A stretch of DNA of 31,759 bases from Clostridiaceae bacterium (lineage in GTDB: Bacteria; Bacillota; Clostridia; Oscillospirales; Acutalibacteraceae), in assembly GCA_904501675.1 (NCBI GenBank), contig CAJGCL010000006.1, positions 1-31,759 of the forward strand. Direction: 5' to 3'. A program made the translations under genes and the position numbers. Below the pieces are notes generated by a model that worked only from the letters and a program-made list of their open reading frames with translations, had not been told where the DNA came from and searched no databases. Shown here in pieces: positions 31,367 to 31,759 of this stretch (position 1 is the first letter of the stretch; the number at the start of each line of letters is the position of its first letter).

Positions 31367-31759
31367 TCAAATAATACCTAATTCGCAAAGCGCTTTTCTC
31401 GCACCTTCAACAACCTCAGAATCACCAGGAAGTTTTGTTATATTTTTACCTTCAATATCATATATAACAAGGTTTTTGTCGCTCTTGATATACGATAAAA
31501 CAGGGATTCCATTTGTGTTTATATGCTCCAACACACTTTCATCGGGCAATCTGTTTACAATTGCACCAATTTTTTTGTACATGACAAGTTCATCAGCAAC
31601 ATTTTTAATAGTTGATATAACTTGTGTGCCCTTTTTACTTGCATCTGTAATAAGGAGCAAATGAGTAACCTTTTCCATAACTCTGCGGTTAATCTGCTCA
31701 ATGCCTGCCTCACCATCAATTACAACATAATCGAAATCGGCGGAAAGTATACTGATAAC
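31367..31759 (-). CDS. CooC-type MinD/ParA-family ATPase (partial, N-terminus beyond window)
   Basis: The C-terminal 130 residues of a deviant-Walker P-loop ATPase. The frame stays open to the window end and reads FDYVVIDGEAGIEQINRRVM, where DYVVIDGEAG is the Walker B segment and the EAGIEQINRR block is the CooC signature. It continues with THLLLITDASKKGTQVISTI, KKIGAIVNRLPDE and IPVLSYIKSD. CooC proteins insert nickel into carbon monoxide dehydrogenase or acetyl-CoA synthase; the Walker A motif and the metal-binding CXC site lie outside the window. An internal ATG at 31678 is not the true start. A related annotation often seen is cobyrinic acid a,c-diamide synthase, which is unlikely here. 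It is the first visible gene of the cluster. Confidence 0.85.
   Translation of the reverse strand, partial: VISILSADFDYVVIDGEAGIEQINRRVMEKVTHLLLITDASKKGTQVISTIKNVADELVMYKKIGAIVNRLPDESVLEHINTNGIPVLSYIKSDKNLVIYDIEGKNITKLPGDSEVVEGARKALCELGII

Noticed and set aside
31367..31678. Complete 103-residue protein starting at an internal ATG
   Set aside because: The frame stays open to the window end and the upstream part carries the Walker B segment of a CooC-type ATPase, so it is a partial larger gene.

Overview
The window reads as chromosomal DNA of a low-GC, spore-forming Clostridia, probably an Oscillospirales-type gut bacterium. The grounds are an uninterrupted sigma-K gene with a pro-sequence, A/T-rich codon use, textbook sigma-A promoters with 17-bp spacers, CCA-encoding tRNA genes, and an oxygen-sensitive radical-dehydratase gene cluster. 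Taxonomy below class level is inference. All calls come from reading the sequence; no database search was run.

Layout. 1-2.0 kb (minus): a partial acyl carrier protein, an alpha/beta esterase and the riboflavin ECF S-component RibU, whose leader is an FMN riboswitch with a palindromic repeat lodged in one of its helices. 2.0-2.34 kb: a non-coding repeat island with 44-bp terminal inverted repeats that carry outward-facing -35 boxes for ribU and tyrS. 2.4-4.9 kb (plus): tyrS and an iron alcohol dehydrogenase, closed by a strong terminator. 4.9-11.3 kb (minus): a two-gene ThrE/YjjPB-type exporter, ruvX, a class A penicillin-binding protein, a TarI/IspD-type cytidylyltransferase and a polyprenyl-phosphate sugar transferase, largely envelope functions. 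11.4-15.4 kb: sigK (plus), converging on a six-domain REC/HD-GYP/PAS/GGDEF/EAL/PAS protein.

15.5-26 kb: tRNA-Ser(CGA), a histidine kinase/response regulator pair divergent from a cytoplasmic GH30 glycosidase, an ArsB/NhaD-like carrier, a three-gene run (LMW phosphatase, ZIP metal transporter, sfsA), then MFS transporter and patatin, and tRNA-Val(TAC). Both tRNA genes are followed by the same kind of element: inverted copy of the tRNA T-arm, conserved hairpin core, direct copy of the tRNA 3' end, second terminator.

26.4-31.8 kb (minus): the most unusual locus. At least seven tightly packed or overlapping genes: a CooC-type nickel-insertion ATPase (cut by the window end), two 2-hydroxyacyl-CoA dehydratase/benzoyl-CoA reductase-type subunits, their ATP-dependent activase, a 51-residue membrane protein, a short protein resembling part of the acetyl-CoA synthase beta subunit but ending before the region that holds the distal nickel ligands, and a SAM methyltransferase. 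CODH/ACS maturation logic joined to a radical reductase and its activator suggests an uncharacterised low-potential redox metalloenzyme system; its substrate cannot be read from sequence.
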